NCBI RefSeq assembly: GCF_020907985.1
Contig: NZ_JAJJPA010000065.1
Span: forward strand, 1-36,004
Source of the DNA: Kitasatospora humi
Lineage (GTDB): Bacteria > Actinomycetota > Actinomycetes > Streptomycetales > Streptomycetaceae
Reading direction: 5' to 3'
Length of the DNA: 36,004 nucleotides
Under the pieces are notes generated by a model. It saw only the letters and a list, made by a program, of their open reading frames with translations. It made no database searches and was not told the DNA's origin. The number at the start of each line of letters is the position of its first letter. The stretch's first letter is position 1. Position numbers and translations under genes: made by a program. Shown here one piece after another: positions 7,172 to 18,000 of this stretch.

Positions 7172-10100
7172 CTAGCTCAGGGGCACGACAGTCCAGCGCT
7201 GGGCGGCGGACTGGTTGCAGTCGTATAGCTGCAGTTGGGTGCCGTTGGTGGTGCTGATACCCGGGTCGTCCAGGCAGCGGCCTGAGACGGGGTTGTAGAG
7301 CGAGCCGTCGGCTCGGGGCAGCCACTGCTGGTTGCCGCCGCCGTTGCAGGTGTAGAGGTCGACCTTGGTGCCGTTGGCGGTGCCGTTGTTGTTGGCGTCC
7401 AGGCACTTGCCGGCGATCTGCACGGTGCCGTTGTCCTCGGTGGTCCAGTTCTGGGAGGTACCGCCGTTGCAGTCCCAGACCTCGATGACGTTCATATCGG
7501 TGGTGTTGCCGTTGTAGTTGTCCAGGCACTTGGTGTACCCGGAGAGCGTGCCGAGGGTGATCGGGCTGCCGCTGCCATCACCGGTGCCGCCGCTGCTGCC
7601 GGGGGTGGTGGCGAAGGGATACACCGCGACGTCCGCGATTCCGCCATGCCACGGGTTGCTGACCATGCCGTGGTTCTTGTAGCGGCCGATCACCAGCGAA
7701 CCGGACGCGGGGATGGTGGTCTTGTGCATGCCGGTCGCCGCGAGCGCGCCGTTCACATACAGGGCCATCTCGCCGGTGGTGGCGTCGTAGCTGGCGGTCA
7801 GCTTGGTCCAGGCCCCGATCTGCGCCCGGACGCCTGCGTTCATGACAGCATTGGTGACGTCGTACGGCCACGTCCCGGCCGAGTCGGAAGTGGCCATAGC
7901 GAAGAGCCAGTTGACGTTGCCCGAGGAGTCGGTGCTCGGCCACAGCATGAAGTTGCTGGTCTGCGCGCCGTCCTGGCTGAGCGCTACGCCGTCGGTGCTC
8001 TGGTCCTCGCGGGCCCAGGTGGTGACGGTGAACGACTTAGTGGTGTCCACGGAAAGGCCGGGGACGTCTACCTCGCCGTTGTTGGCAGTGCCGGTGCTGG
8101 AGTTGAGGGTGGCCGCACGGGTGGACACCATGCCCATGGTGGTGGCACCGAACGAGACATCGCCGTTGACAGTGCCGGGGTTGGCGCCGGTGAGGTCCGG
8201 GGTGTGGCTCTGATCGGTGGTGCTGGTGGGACCGGAGAGCTCGTAGCGGCCCAGGGGTGCACGCGGGTCGCCGATCGCGTTGCCGCCGCTGAAGGTGCTC
8301 ACCACGCCCGGGTGGTTGGTCGCATCGCCGATAGTGCCGGGCCAGATCACGATCCGGCCGGCCGAGGTCTGCGCGTACAGGTCGGGCACGCCGTCACCGG
8401 TGAGGTCACCGGCCGAACCGACCACCGGGTAGACGTTCGGGTTGACCCCGGTGCCGATCTGGACGCCCTTGGTCGGGTCGGCCAGCGCGGAGTAGTCGTT
8501 GGCGCAGTTGTTGTTCGGGTCCTTGGTGATCGGGTAGGCAAGAATGCGGCCGGTGGAGCGCTCGCGGGTCCACAGGGTGGTCTGGGACGCGGTGACGGTG
8601 GTGCCGGTAGTGCTGCTGGTGCAGGTGGTGGTGCCGTTGGCCGGCCCAGGGCCGATCAGGTCGTAGTTCGTCCAGTCCAGGGTGGACAGCTGGTCGCCGG
8701 TCTTGGCCAGCAGCCGGACGCTGTTGGTGCCCGGGGCGAAGAGCCACAGCTGCTTGTTGATCACCACGAGCAGCGAGGTCTTGGTGACCGGGCTGGTGGT
8801 CTCGTTGTCGGGTGAGCCGATGGCCAGGATCTGGGTAGCGTTCGACCAGGTCCAGCCGTTGCCGGCACCCAGGGCCGCCGGGCAGCCGCCTGGCTGGGTT
8901 GAGTCGACCGGCGCGCCGGTGGTGTCGGTGCAGGTGACCTGGCCCGGGGTCGAGGTGCCGTTGAGGTAGAACGAGGTGCGGGAGTTGAAATTGCCCGAGC
9001 CGTCGTTCGGGTACACGTACATTTGCTGGTCGCCCGGTGCGTGGACGATCAGGTCGTCGACCGGGAGCTGCCCACGCAGCGAGCTGTGGTGGGTGATCTG
9101 CAGGCCGCTCCAGGTGTGGCCGGGTGGGGCGGCCGTGGCCGCGCCGGCCAGCCAGCCGGCGTTGACCGGGTCGCTGGTGTTCTGGACCAGGCGTAGGTTG
9201 CCGGTGCCGTCGGGCAGCAGGATGTCGGGCCGTCCGTCGCCGGTGACGTCACCGTACGTCGGCGTGGACTTGGGGTTCCAGGGTGCGTAGTAGTTGTAGA
9301 CGGTTGGCTGGCTGTAGTTGCCGGCGTTGTCCTGGGCCTGGACGTAGAGCGTGTTGGTGCCCCACTTGCCCGGTGTGTGGCTGTACTGGGCCGAGCCGGT
9401 GGTGGTTGGCAGGTAGGTGTCGGTCGTGGTGTTGGCGCTGTTGCAGTGCCAGCCGGTGACCGGGGTGGAGTTGGTGCTGACCCTGAAGCAGGCGACACCG
9501 GAGGCTGCGCCGCCGCCGGCCGGCGCGGGGTCGGTGCCGGTGATGGTGAAGGTGCCCGAGTCGGTGTTGAACTTCGTCGGGGTTGGGTTCGGCGTGCCGG
9601 ACGGGGGGAAGTCCTGGGAGCTGACGTTCACGGTGGGCGGCGTCTTGTCGATGCCGAAGTAGCAGTAGCCGGTTGCCGGGGAGTTGAGCTGGCCGTCGCT
9701 GGACCAGGCGTTCCAGCCATAGACGTGGCCGTCGCTGAGCTGGCTGGAGTTGACGGCGACACTGGCCGACCCGTAGGACGGGGCCGCTGTCTGGTACTGG
9801 GGGCTGAAGCTGGAGTTGTTGTCCCAGACGTGGAAGTAGTCGGTCAGGTTTAGGCCGGTCGGCGACCAGGCGTTGACAGTGAGGTTGACGCTCTGGTTGT
9901 TGCCGATCCAGCCCTGCTTGCTGCCGCCGGACGTGCAGTCGAACGAGCTCGGGGTGCCCTTGCCGTCCGAGTTGGCGAAGCCCGGCTGCGGGCTGGCCCG
10001 CGGATACCAGACGCTCGGCTGGATGTCGTAGTGGGTGGTGATGGACACCGCACTGGAGATGTGGTGGCGGTAGTACGTGTTGTTCTCGTCGTCGGGTGCG

Positions 10101-11623
10101 ATTCCGACCGTCCAGTTGGCCCACTTCTGCGATGCGGCCTGCTGCATCTGCGAGGTCACATCGAAGTTGATGTTGCCGGTGCCGGTGATCGAGATGGAGG
10201 GGCCGACCTTCTGGCAGCCGCCGAAGGTGCCGCCGCCGTTGCAGGGCTGGTTGTACCAGTTGGTGCTGCTGTTGATCGGACCGGTCCAGTACAGGCCCAG
10301 CGGGGTAGAGGTACCCGGGCTGGAGGCGCCGTCGACGCTGGCGGTCAAGATCGAGTCGTAGACCGTCGGCGAGGAAGGCGCACCACCCGGTTGGGTATAG
10401 ATCAACGAGTTGATGCCGATTTGGAAGTAGGCCCGCTCACGGCCTGCGGCAGGGCAGTCGGGGTAGGCACAGTAGCCGGTGCCCAGGTCCTGCTGTGCGG
10501 TTGAGTAGTACGTGCTGTTCGGGAGGTACTCCTGAACCTGAGTGGCCGCGTTGGCGCTGCTGTTGGCGCTGACGGTGGGGTCCAGGTACCAGGGACCGGT
10601 GCCCTTGCCGAAGGTGGCGGGGTCAGGGCTGAGGTCGAATCCGCTGCCAGTCGCGCTGACCTTCATGGTTGACTGGACGGCTTGATCGCCCGGGCCGTCC
10701 GCGCTCGACACCTGCGGCTGGGGGGCAGGGTCAGCCGCATCGAGCAGGGCAGCCGGCTTTGCCGCCGGAGCACTGCTGGCTGTTGACGCCGCCGAGGGTG
10801 CCTGGGTGCTGGAGTCCCACTGACGGGGCGTCGGGGCCTGGAGAAGGACCTTGCCACTGGAGTCTTTGAAGCTGATGTTGCCAGCGGTGTCTGCGGCGAC
10901 CGTCAACCCGTCAGTGGCGACCGGGAAGTGTAGGTCGGCCAGTTGGGGGTTGGCGGCGGCCGCAGCGGTCTTGACGACGATGACGTCGCGCCAGCCGCCG
11001 TTGGTCAGCGCCCTGACCTGGAGATCGACATCCGGCAGTACGTTGGCGTAGGTCGCGATCGAGCCGTTCAGTGTCGGTGCGGGCAGGGGGAAGGGCGCGG
11101 TGACCGCGAGCTTCTTGCCTTCCGTTGTGGTGATGGTGGCTACGGGGCCGCTGCCGCCGCCGGAGAAGCTCAGGGCATTGGTGGTGAGAGCCGGGCTGAC
11201 CGAGCCGTCCGCGTTCTGGTGCAATGTGGTGTCCAGAGCGGACCAGCTGGCACCACGCTTGGCACGGACGGGTTGAGCACTGTCCGTGGTGGTCAGTGAG
11301 CCGTCCGGGTTGATCAGTGTCTGTGAGCTCTCTGTGGTCATTGCGTCGACCACGACGGGCTTGCCGCTCGAGACCGCCTGGGCGCGTGCGTCTACCAACG
11401 CCTGCTGCTGCGGCGTCAGTGTAGGTGCGGTGGCGGACGGTGGGGTGGAGGCGCTGGTCGACGGCGATGGCGTGGGCGTCGGATCTGCCGCCTGAGCTAG
11501 CGGAGTCCCGAGCACCGCCAGGGTGACTGCGCTAGTGGTTGTAAAGGTGAGCAGGCGGAATATGCGCCTGATGTGTGGAGCTGGCGGCCTCGACGAGCCC
11601 GGCAGCACTCTCCAAATCGACAT
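7172..11623 (-). CDS. secreted LamG / FG-GAP / ricin-type lectin protein, partner of the RHS toxin
   Basis: About 1483 residues from ATG 11623 (a TTG at 11635 is in frame). A twin-basic start and a hydrophobic stretch ending in GTPLAQA-ADPTP make a Sec signal peptide of about 45 residues. Then follow a low-complexity P/T/S linker, a 300-residue N-terminal region typical of RHS-associated secreted proteins, Cys-containing beta-rich modules, and FG-GAP-like repeats (YGDVTGDGRPDILLPDGTG near 795 and SAGDLTGDGVPDLYAQTSAG near 1090). A LamG/concanavalin-like domain follows (about 1160-1330, YVNGALAATGMHKTTIPASG). The protein ends in a ricin-type beta-trefoil with three repeats (CLDNYNGNTTDMN, CLDANNNGTANGT, CLDDPGISTTNGT, each followed by QxW). 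It is divergent from the RHS toxin gene and shares its control region. A role in binding cell-wall or target-surface glycans is inferred. Confidence 0.85.
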   Translation of the reverse strand: MSIWRVLPGSSRPPAPHIRRIFRLLTFTTTSAVTLAVLGTPLAQAADPTPTPSPSTSASTPPSATAPTLTPQQQALVDARAQAVSSGKPVVVDAMTTESSQTLINPDGSLTTTDSAQPVRAKRGASWSALDTTLHQNADGSVSPALTTNALSFSGGGSGPVATITTTEGKKLAVTAPFPLPAPTLNGSIATYANVLPDVDLQVRALTNGGWRDVIVVKTAAAAANPQLADLHFPVATDGLTVAADTAGNISFKDSSGKVLLQAPTPRQWDSSTQAPSAASTASSAPAAKPAALLDAADPAPQPQVSSADGPGDQAVQSTMKVSATGSGFDLSPDPATFGKGTGPWYLDPTVSANSSANAATQVQEYLPNSTYYSTAQQDLGTGYCAYPDCPAAGRERAYFQIGINSLIYTQPGGAPSSPTVYDSILTASVDGASSPGTSTPLGLYWTGPINSSTNWYNQPCNGGGTFGGCQKVGPSISITGTGNINFDVTSQMQQAASQKWANWTVGIAPDDENNTYYRHHISSAVSITTHYDIQPSVWYPRASPQPGFANSDGKGTPSSFDCTSGGSKQGWIGNNQSVNLTVNAWSPTGLNLTDYFHVWDNNSSFSPQYQTAAPSYGSASVAVNSSQLSDGHVYGWNAWSSDGQLNSPATGYCYFGIDKTPPTVNVSSQDFPPSGTPNPTPTKFNTDSGTFTITGTDPAPAGGGAASGVACFRVSTNSTPVTGWHCNSANTTTDTYLPTTTGSAQYSHTPGKWGTNTLYVQAQDNAGNYSQPTVYNYYAPWNPKSTPTYGDVTGDGRPDILLPDGTGNLRLVQNTSDPVNAGWLAGAATAAPPGHTWSGLQITHHSSLRGQLPVDDLIVHAPGDQQMYVYPNDGSGNFNSRTSFYLNGTSTPGQVTCTDTTGAPVDSTQPGGCPAALGAGNGWTWSNATQILAIGSPDNETTSPVTKTSLLVVINKQLWLFAPGTNSVRLLAKTGDQLSTLDWTNYDLIGPGPANGTTTCTSSTTGTTVTASQTTLWTRERSTGRILAYPITKDPNNNCANDYSALADPTKGVQIGTGVNPNVYPVVGSAGDLTGDGVPDLYAQTSAGRIVIWPGTIGDATNHPGVVSTFSGGNAIGDPRAPLGRYELSGPTSTTDQSHTPDLTGANPGTVNGDVSFGATTMGMVSTRAATLNSSTGTANNGEVDVPGLSVDTTKSFTVTTWAREDQSTDGVALSQDGAQTSNFMLWPSTDSSGNVNWLFAMATSDSAGTWPYDVTNAVMNAGVRAQIGAWTKLTASYDATTGEMALYVNGALAATGMHKTTIPASGSLVIGRYKNHGMVSNPWHGGIADVAVYPFATTPGSSGGTGDGSGSPITLGTLSGYTKCLDNYNGNTTDMNVIEVWDCNGGTSQNWTTEDNGTVQIAGKCLDANNNGTANGTKVDLYTCNGGGNQQWLPRADGSLYNPVSGRCLDDPGISTTNGTQLQLYDCNQSAAQRWTVVPLS

Positions 11624-12044
11624 TAGCCTACACAATCTCTACGGGCATACTCCACCCCTTGTGGGTGGAGTGCCCCTTCGGGCGGAACCATGACGCTCTG
11701 TCGGTTCCCAGTCAAATCAGAGTATTCACCCGAGAGCTGACAGCAGCACAAGTCGGACATCAAGGAATTTTTGGCTGACTGCAGTCCATAGGAGGACTTT
11801 CGCCTTCGAAGAGTTGACCTGGTTTCACTAGCCAATTAGCCATTGGTCCGTATTGGCCACCCATGGACAGGGCCCCGCTCCTTACGGAGGGCGACTTCCT
11901 GGCTTCAATCGGGTAACGATCTGACGCTCTGTTGGCCGACCTGTCCTCTTTCGGTACGATCTGCTCGATTTACGTCTCTTTACCATTTCCGCACGTGTGC
12001 AGATCTGTGCATTTGACGAACACTTAACTGACCAGGAGACCGAC
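11624..12044. promoter_or_regulatory. divergent control region of lectin and RHS toxin genes
   Basis: For the RHS gene, TTGGCC (11932-11937) and TACGAT (11955-11960) are 17 nt apart. For the lectin gene, TTGACT (complement of 11710-11715) and a weak CATGGT (complement of 11687-11692) are also 17 nt apart. The 14-nt sequence TGACGCTCTGTYGG occurs in both: at 11691-11704 inside the lectin promoter spacer, and at 11922-11935 overlapping the RHS -35. The matching places suggest one regulator controls both genes. A 9-bp hairpin ACTCCACCC-CTTGT-GGGTGGAGT (11649-11671) lies in the lectin leader, just ahead of its start codon. Confidence 0.45.
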
Positions 12045-15000
12045 GTGAGTCCGTGGCGCGCAAGGACGCCAGTGGGGAGATGGTTGTGGGGGCGACACCG
12101 AATACTGGGGCTGGCGACGTTCCTCGCGGTGTTGGCGACGTTGCTGGGGGTGCCATCCGCTGAGGCGATGGCTGCCCACCGTCCGCACGGAAAGGTATGG
12201 ACCCCGAACACGCCTCTAGGGGCGCAGAAGCCGGTCAAGGGCAAGAATCTGGTGCCGGCGAAGCCGAAGGCACCGGAATTCCCAGTGCCGCCGAACTGGA
12301 ACCCGGCTGGGTCGGCTCCGGCTGCTGCAGCTCCGGGCACCTCGACGGTGACCTTGGGCAACACTCCTTCGCAGGCCGGGCAACTGCCTGTGAAGGTCGC
12401 GGCCGGAAAGAACGATTCCGGACGAGCAGTCAAGGTCCAAGTAACCAGCGCCAACCAGGGTAGGGCCGCCGGGGCTACCGGTCCGGTGGTCGCGTTGACC
12501 GATAGCGGCAGCTCAGCGGGTTCCGCAGACCAGAGTGTGAACGTCGCGCTGGATCTGAAGACCCTGCAGGGCAGTGCGTCGGCGATGACCGCTGACCGGA
12601 CCCGGCTGGTAGCACTCCCGGCCTGTGCGTTGAACACGCCACAACTTGCGGAGTGCCAGAAGCAGACGCCGGTGGCGTCGAGTGTCGATCCGAAGACCGG
12701 AGTGCTCACTGCCGAGGTGGCGCTGCCGGCCGTGCCCGGGATCGTGAAGAGCTCGCTGCCGGGGTCCGCGGACAATGCTGGTCGAGCGGAGCAGGCAGGC
12801 CTCGTCCGCTCGACTGCCGTTCAGGCGTCGACGGGAACCGCCGCACCGTTGGTGCTCGCGGCCACCACATCATCGTCCGGAACGACGGGAACGTACACGG
12901 CCTCCCCACTGTCGCCGTCCGCGGCCTGGGGGGCCGGTTCGAACATCGGCAGCTTCACCTACTCGTACCCCATCCAGACCCCGAGTTCCCTAGGTGGCGC
13001 GGTCCCGCAAGTCACGCTGTCCTACAACTCGTCGTCCATCGACGGGAAGACGTCCGCCACCAACGCTCAGACTTCCTGGGTCGGTGAGGGCTGGGACTAC
13101 CAGCCGGGCTTCATCGAGCGCTCCTACCAGGGCTGTGGCAACGATGGCATCACCAACTCCGGCGACGAGTGCTGGGGCGGCAAGAACGCCACGCTGAACC
13201 TGGCGGGCCACTCGGGAACGCTCGTGCGTGACGACACGACCGGGGTCTGGCATCTCCAGGGTGACGACGGTTCGAAGGTCGAGCAGCTTACGGGCGCGGC
13301 GAACGAGGCGCACAACGGTGAGTACTGGCGGGTGACCACCACCGACGGTGTCCAGTACTACTTCGGCCAGAACCACCTGCCCGGTGGCAACCACAGCGAC
13401 GCTGCGACCAACTCCGTCGACTACGTCCCGGTCTACTCCCCCAAGAGCGGCGACGACTGCTACAACGCCTCGACTGGGTCCAACTCGTGGTGCCAGGAAG
13501 GCTGGCGGTGGAACCTCGACTACGTCGTGGACCCGAACCAGAACCTCACCACCTACAACTACCAGCAGGACATCAACTACTACACCCAGGGCGGTGGGCA
13601 GAACAACGGCAGCGGGACGCTGGCCAAGTACGTCCGCGCCACCGAGGTCACTCAGATCTCGTACGGCCAGCGCCTGCCGGATCAGATCGCAGCGAACGGC
13701 ACGGCCAAGCCGGCCGCACAGGTGCTGTTCAGCACCACCGAGCGCTGCGTCGCCTCCGGCAGCGTCACCTGTACCAGCGCCCAGCGCACCAAGGCGAACC
13801 AGACCAACTGGCCTGATTCGCCTCTGGACCAGGCCTGCCCTTCGTCGGGAACCTGCACCAACTACTCGCCGACCTTCTGGTCGCCGCTGATGCTCTCCAC
13901 CATCAGCACCCAGGTCCTCGTCGGCTCCGCTTACACCACGGTGGACTCGTGGGCGCTGAGCCACACCTTCCCCGACCCCGGTGACGGCACCAAGCCCGCG
14001 CTGTGGCTGTCGTCAATCCAGCGCACTGGCACGGACGGGCAGCCGGCCGTCAAGCTTCCGGCCGTCTCGTTCACGCCACGGGAGCTTCCCAACCGAGTGG
14101 ACGGGTTGGTGCCGGCGGAGCCGGCGTTCAACCGGCCGCGGCTCCAGCAGATCACCACCGAGACCGGTGGCCAGATCTTCATGAACTACTCCACACCGGA
14201 GTGCTCGCGGGTCAACAACCACATGCCGTCCTCCGAGGACAGCAACACCATGGCCTGCATGCCCGTCCACTGGTACCTGCCCGGTTCATCTTCGCCGGAC
14301 CCGGTGAACGACTGGTTCAACAAGTACCTCGTCACCTCGGTGAACGAGCAGGACGCCGTCACCGGCTCCTCGATGGTCAAGTCAACGACCTACAGCTACG
14401 GCGGCGGTGCCGCGTGGCACCGCAATGACAACGACCTCACGGACCCGAAGACCCGCACCTGGGACGACTTCCGCGGCTACCAGACCGTCACCACCACCCT
14501 CGGTAGCGGCAACACTGGCGAGGCTCCCAAGACCCAGCAGGTGAGCACATACCTGCGGGGCATGAACGGCGACTACCTCGCCAACGGCACCACCCGGAGC
14601 GTCACCGCCTCGTTCACCCCGTACCCCGGGGCCACCGCGGTCACCATGACCGACGACGACTGGCTCTCGGACCAGGTGCTCGGCAGCCAGACGTACGACC
14701 AGGCTGGCGGCTCCGTCGTTAGCGCGTCCGCAAGCGTCAGCTCCGGTCCGGTCGTCACCGCGACCCACAAGCAGCAGAACAGCATGCCGAACCTGGTCGC
14801 ACGCTACGACGAGACCAGTTCGACGGATTCCGCCTGGGCAAAGTTGGCCAACGGCTCCTGGCGCAACACCAATAAGGTGACGACCCGGGACCCGAACAAC
14901 GGTGACAGGCCGACCATGGTGGACGACAAGGGCGACGGCACCGCCGGTGCCCCCGAGATCTGCACCACCACCAGCTACGCGACCGGCAGCAACCCCGCCA

Positions 15001-18000
15001 TGCTGGAGCTGGTCTCGCAGTCCCGCGCCGTCACAGGACCCTGCGGTACTGCGCCGAATGCCGCCAACACGGTCTCGGACAACCGCACGCTCTACGACGG
15101 CCTACCGCTTGGGCAGGCAGGCGGAACGGGAGCGGCCACCACCACCCAGGGCATCGACTCCTACGACGGTAGCGGCCAGCCGCAGTACGTCACCTTGACG
15201 ACCTCCTCCTACGACGTCTACGGCCGCGTCACCTCGGCCGCCGGCCCGGACGGTGCGGCGACGAAGACGGCCTACACCCCGGCGACGGGGGCACTGCCGA
15301 CGGCGCTCAGCGTGACAGGTCCGATGGGCGCCAGCTGGGCCAACACCAAGACCATGGACCCGGGACGCGGTCTGCCGCTTACCGCAACCGACGCGAACGG
15401 CAGGGTCACCACCGAGCAGTACGACGGCCTCGGCCGGCTGACTGCCGTGTGGCAGCCCGACCGGGCCACCAACCTCAGCCCGAACGACAAGTTCTCCTAC
15501 TCGGTCAACGGCGTGACGGGCCCGTCGGTCGTGACCTCCCAGACGATCAACGAGGACAGCAGCTACCAGACCAAGAACGAGCTGTACGACGGCCTCGGCC
15601 GACTGCAGCAGACACAGACCACCCCGGCAGTCGGCGGTGCGGGGCGTCTGATCACCGACACTGTTTACGACTCGCACGGTTGGGCGATCAAGACCTCGTC
15701 GCCGTACTTCGACAACACCACCTCACCGAACGGAACGATCTTCGCCCCGCAGGACGCGCAGGTGCCTGCCCAGAACTGGGTTACCTTCGATGGTCAGGGC
15801 CGTCCCGTGACCAGCGCGTTCGTGTCCTACGGTCAGCAGCAGTGGGTCACCAGCACCGCCTACCCGGGTGCCGACCGCACCGACGTCACCCCTCCGCAGG
15901 GCACCACCCCGACCAGCACGGTCACCGACGCCCGCGGAAGGACAGTCCAGCAGTGGCAGTACCACGGATCAACGCCGACCGGAAGCCCCACTGACGCCGA
16001 CATCACCACCACCACGTACACGGCCAGCGGCCAGCCGGCGACGAGGACCGACTCATCCGGCAACACGTGGTCCTACACCTACGACCTGAGGGGACGACAG
16101 ACTTCTCAGAAGGACCCCGACACCGGCACAAGCTCCACCGCCTACGACGCCGACTCCCAGGTCACCTCGACCACGGACGCCAAGGGCAACACCCTCGCGT
16201 ACACCTACGACATCCTCGGACGCAAGACCGGGATGTACCAGGGCAACGTGACGCCGGCCAACCAGCTCGCGGGATGGACCTACGACACCCTGGCCAAGGG
16301 GCAGTTGACCTCCTCCACCCGCTATGTCGGCGGAGCATCGGGAACGGCCTACACGCAGGCGGTCACGGGCTACGACACGATGTACCGGCCGACCGGCAAC
16401 AGTGTCACCCTCCCCTCGACCGAAGGCGCACTGGCGGGGACCTACAGCACCAGTAACTACTACACCCCGGTACTGGGTTCACTTGACCACACGGACCTTC
16501 CGGCAGTTGGCGGCCTGCCCGCTGAGGAGGTGGACTACCTCTACATCGTAACCGGTCTGATGATCGGTTCCGCCGGAAACAACTCGTTGGTGACGGACGT
16601 TCAGTACGACGCGCTCGGCCGGGCGACCCGCACCACTGTGGGCGACTACGGGACGCAGGTCGTCTCCACCCAGCAGTACGACTGGGCCACCGGACGCGTG
16701 GTCAAGTCCTTCCTGGACCGCCAGACCGGCACCACATCGCTCGATCAGACTAGCTACACCTTCAACCCGGCTGGTCAGATGACCTCGGCCACCGACCTGC
16801 AGAACGCCTCGGCGACAGACACCCAGTGCTTCACCTACGACTACCTGGGCCGGCTCACCAACGCCTGGACCGACACCGCCGGCACCACCACCAAGGCCGC
16901 ACCGTCCGTTCCCGGCATCGGCGCCTGCAACAACGCGGGCGGCCCTGCCATGACTGGCACACCGGCCAAGCCCAGCGTCGGCGGCCCCTCGCCCTACTGG
17001 CAGACCTACACCTACGACAGCACCGGCAACCGCACCTCCCTGGTGCAGCACGACGTCAGCGGCAACACCGCCAATGACATCACCACCACCCAGACCTTCG
17101 GAGCCGCGCAGACTCCCAACACTCCGACCAGCGCCCCGAACACCGGCGGCGGCACCGGCGGCCCGCATGGGCTGTTGACCGCGTCGACCAAGTCGGCCTC
17201 GGGTACGGCCACCGCGTCCTACCAGTACGACGCCACCGGTAACACCACATCGATCACCGACACCAGCGGAACTACCACGCTGACCTGGAACGGTGAGGAC
17301 AAGCTCAACTCGGTCACGAAGTCCGGGCAGTCCTCCGGCACGTCGTACCTGTACGACGCCGATGGCAACCAGCTGATCCGCCGCGACCCGGGCAAGACCA
17401 CGCTGAACCTCGGCGCCGACGAGCTCACCCTCGACACCGCGTCGAACTCGATGTCGGATGTCCGCTACTACAGCTCCCCGGGTGGCATCACCATCACCCG
17501 CGTCACCGCGGCGACCGGCGGCGGAACGCTCGTCTACCAGGCATCCGACCCGCACGGCACCAACGGCGTGCAGATCGGCATCGATGCCGCACAGACCGTC
17601 ACCCGCCGACCCACCGACCCGTTCGGCAACCCCCGCGGCACCCAACCCGCCCTCGGCACCTGGAGCGGCGACAAGGGCTTCGTCGGCGGAACCCTCGATC
17701 CCACCACCGGACTCACCAACCTGGGAGCACGCGAATACGACCCCAGTCACGGACGGTTCCTCAATCCCGACCCCCTCATGGCCGCCGCCGACCCCCAGCA
17801 GTGGAACGGCTACGCCTACAGCAACGACAACCCCGTCAACAGCAGTGACCCCAGCGGTGCCATGCACGGGCCCGACTACTACGGAGCAGACCCGACCGAG
17901 GGGTCGGCCTGCGATGCCCAGTGCTATGCCGACATGCCGATGAACACCCGCACTGCGCTTCCGGACGGCTCATACACAGACGATCCCAAGTACCAGCCGA

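Noticed and set aside
14382..17867. Long minus-strand frames inside the RHS gene (for example 16479-17867)
   Set aside because: Antisense shadows of the YD-repeat coding sequence; Gly/Val-rich composition follows from the repeats on the other strand.
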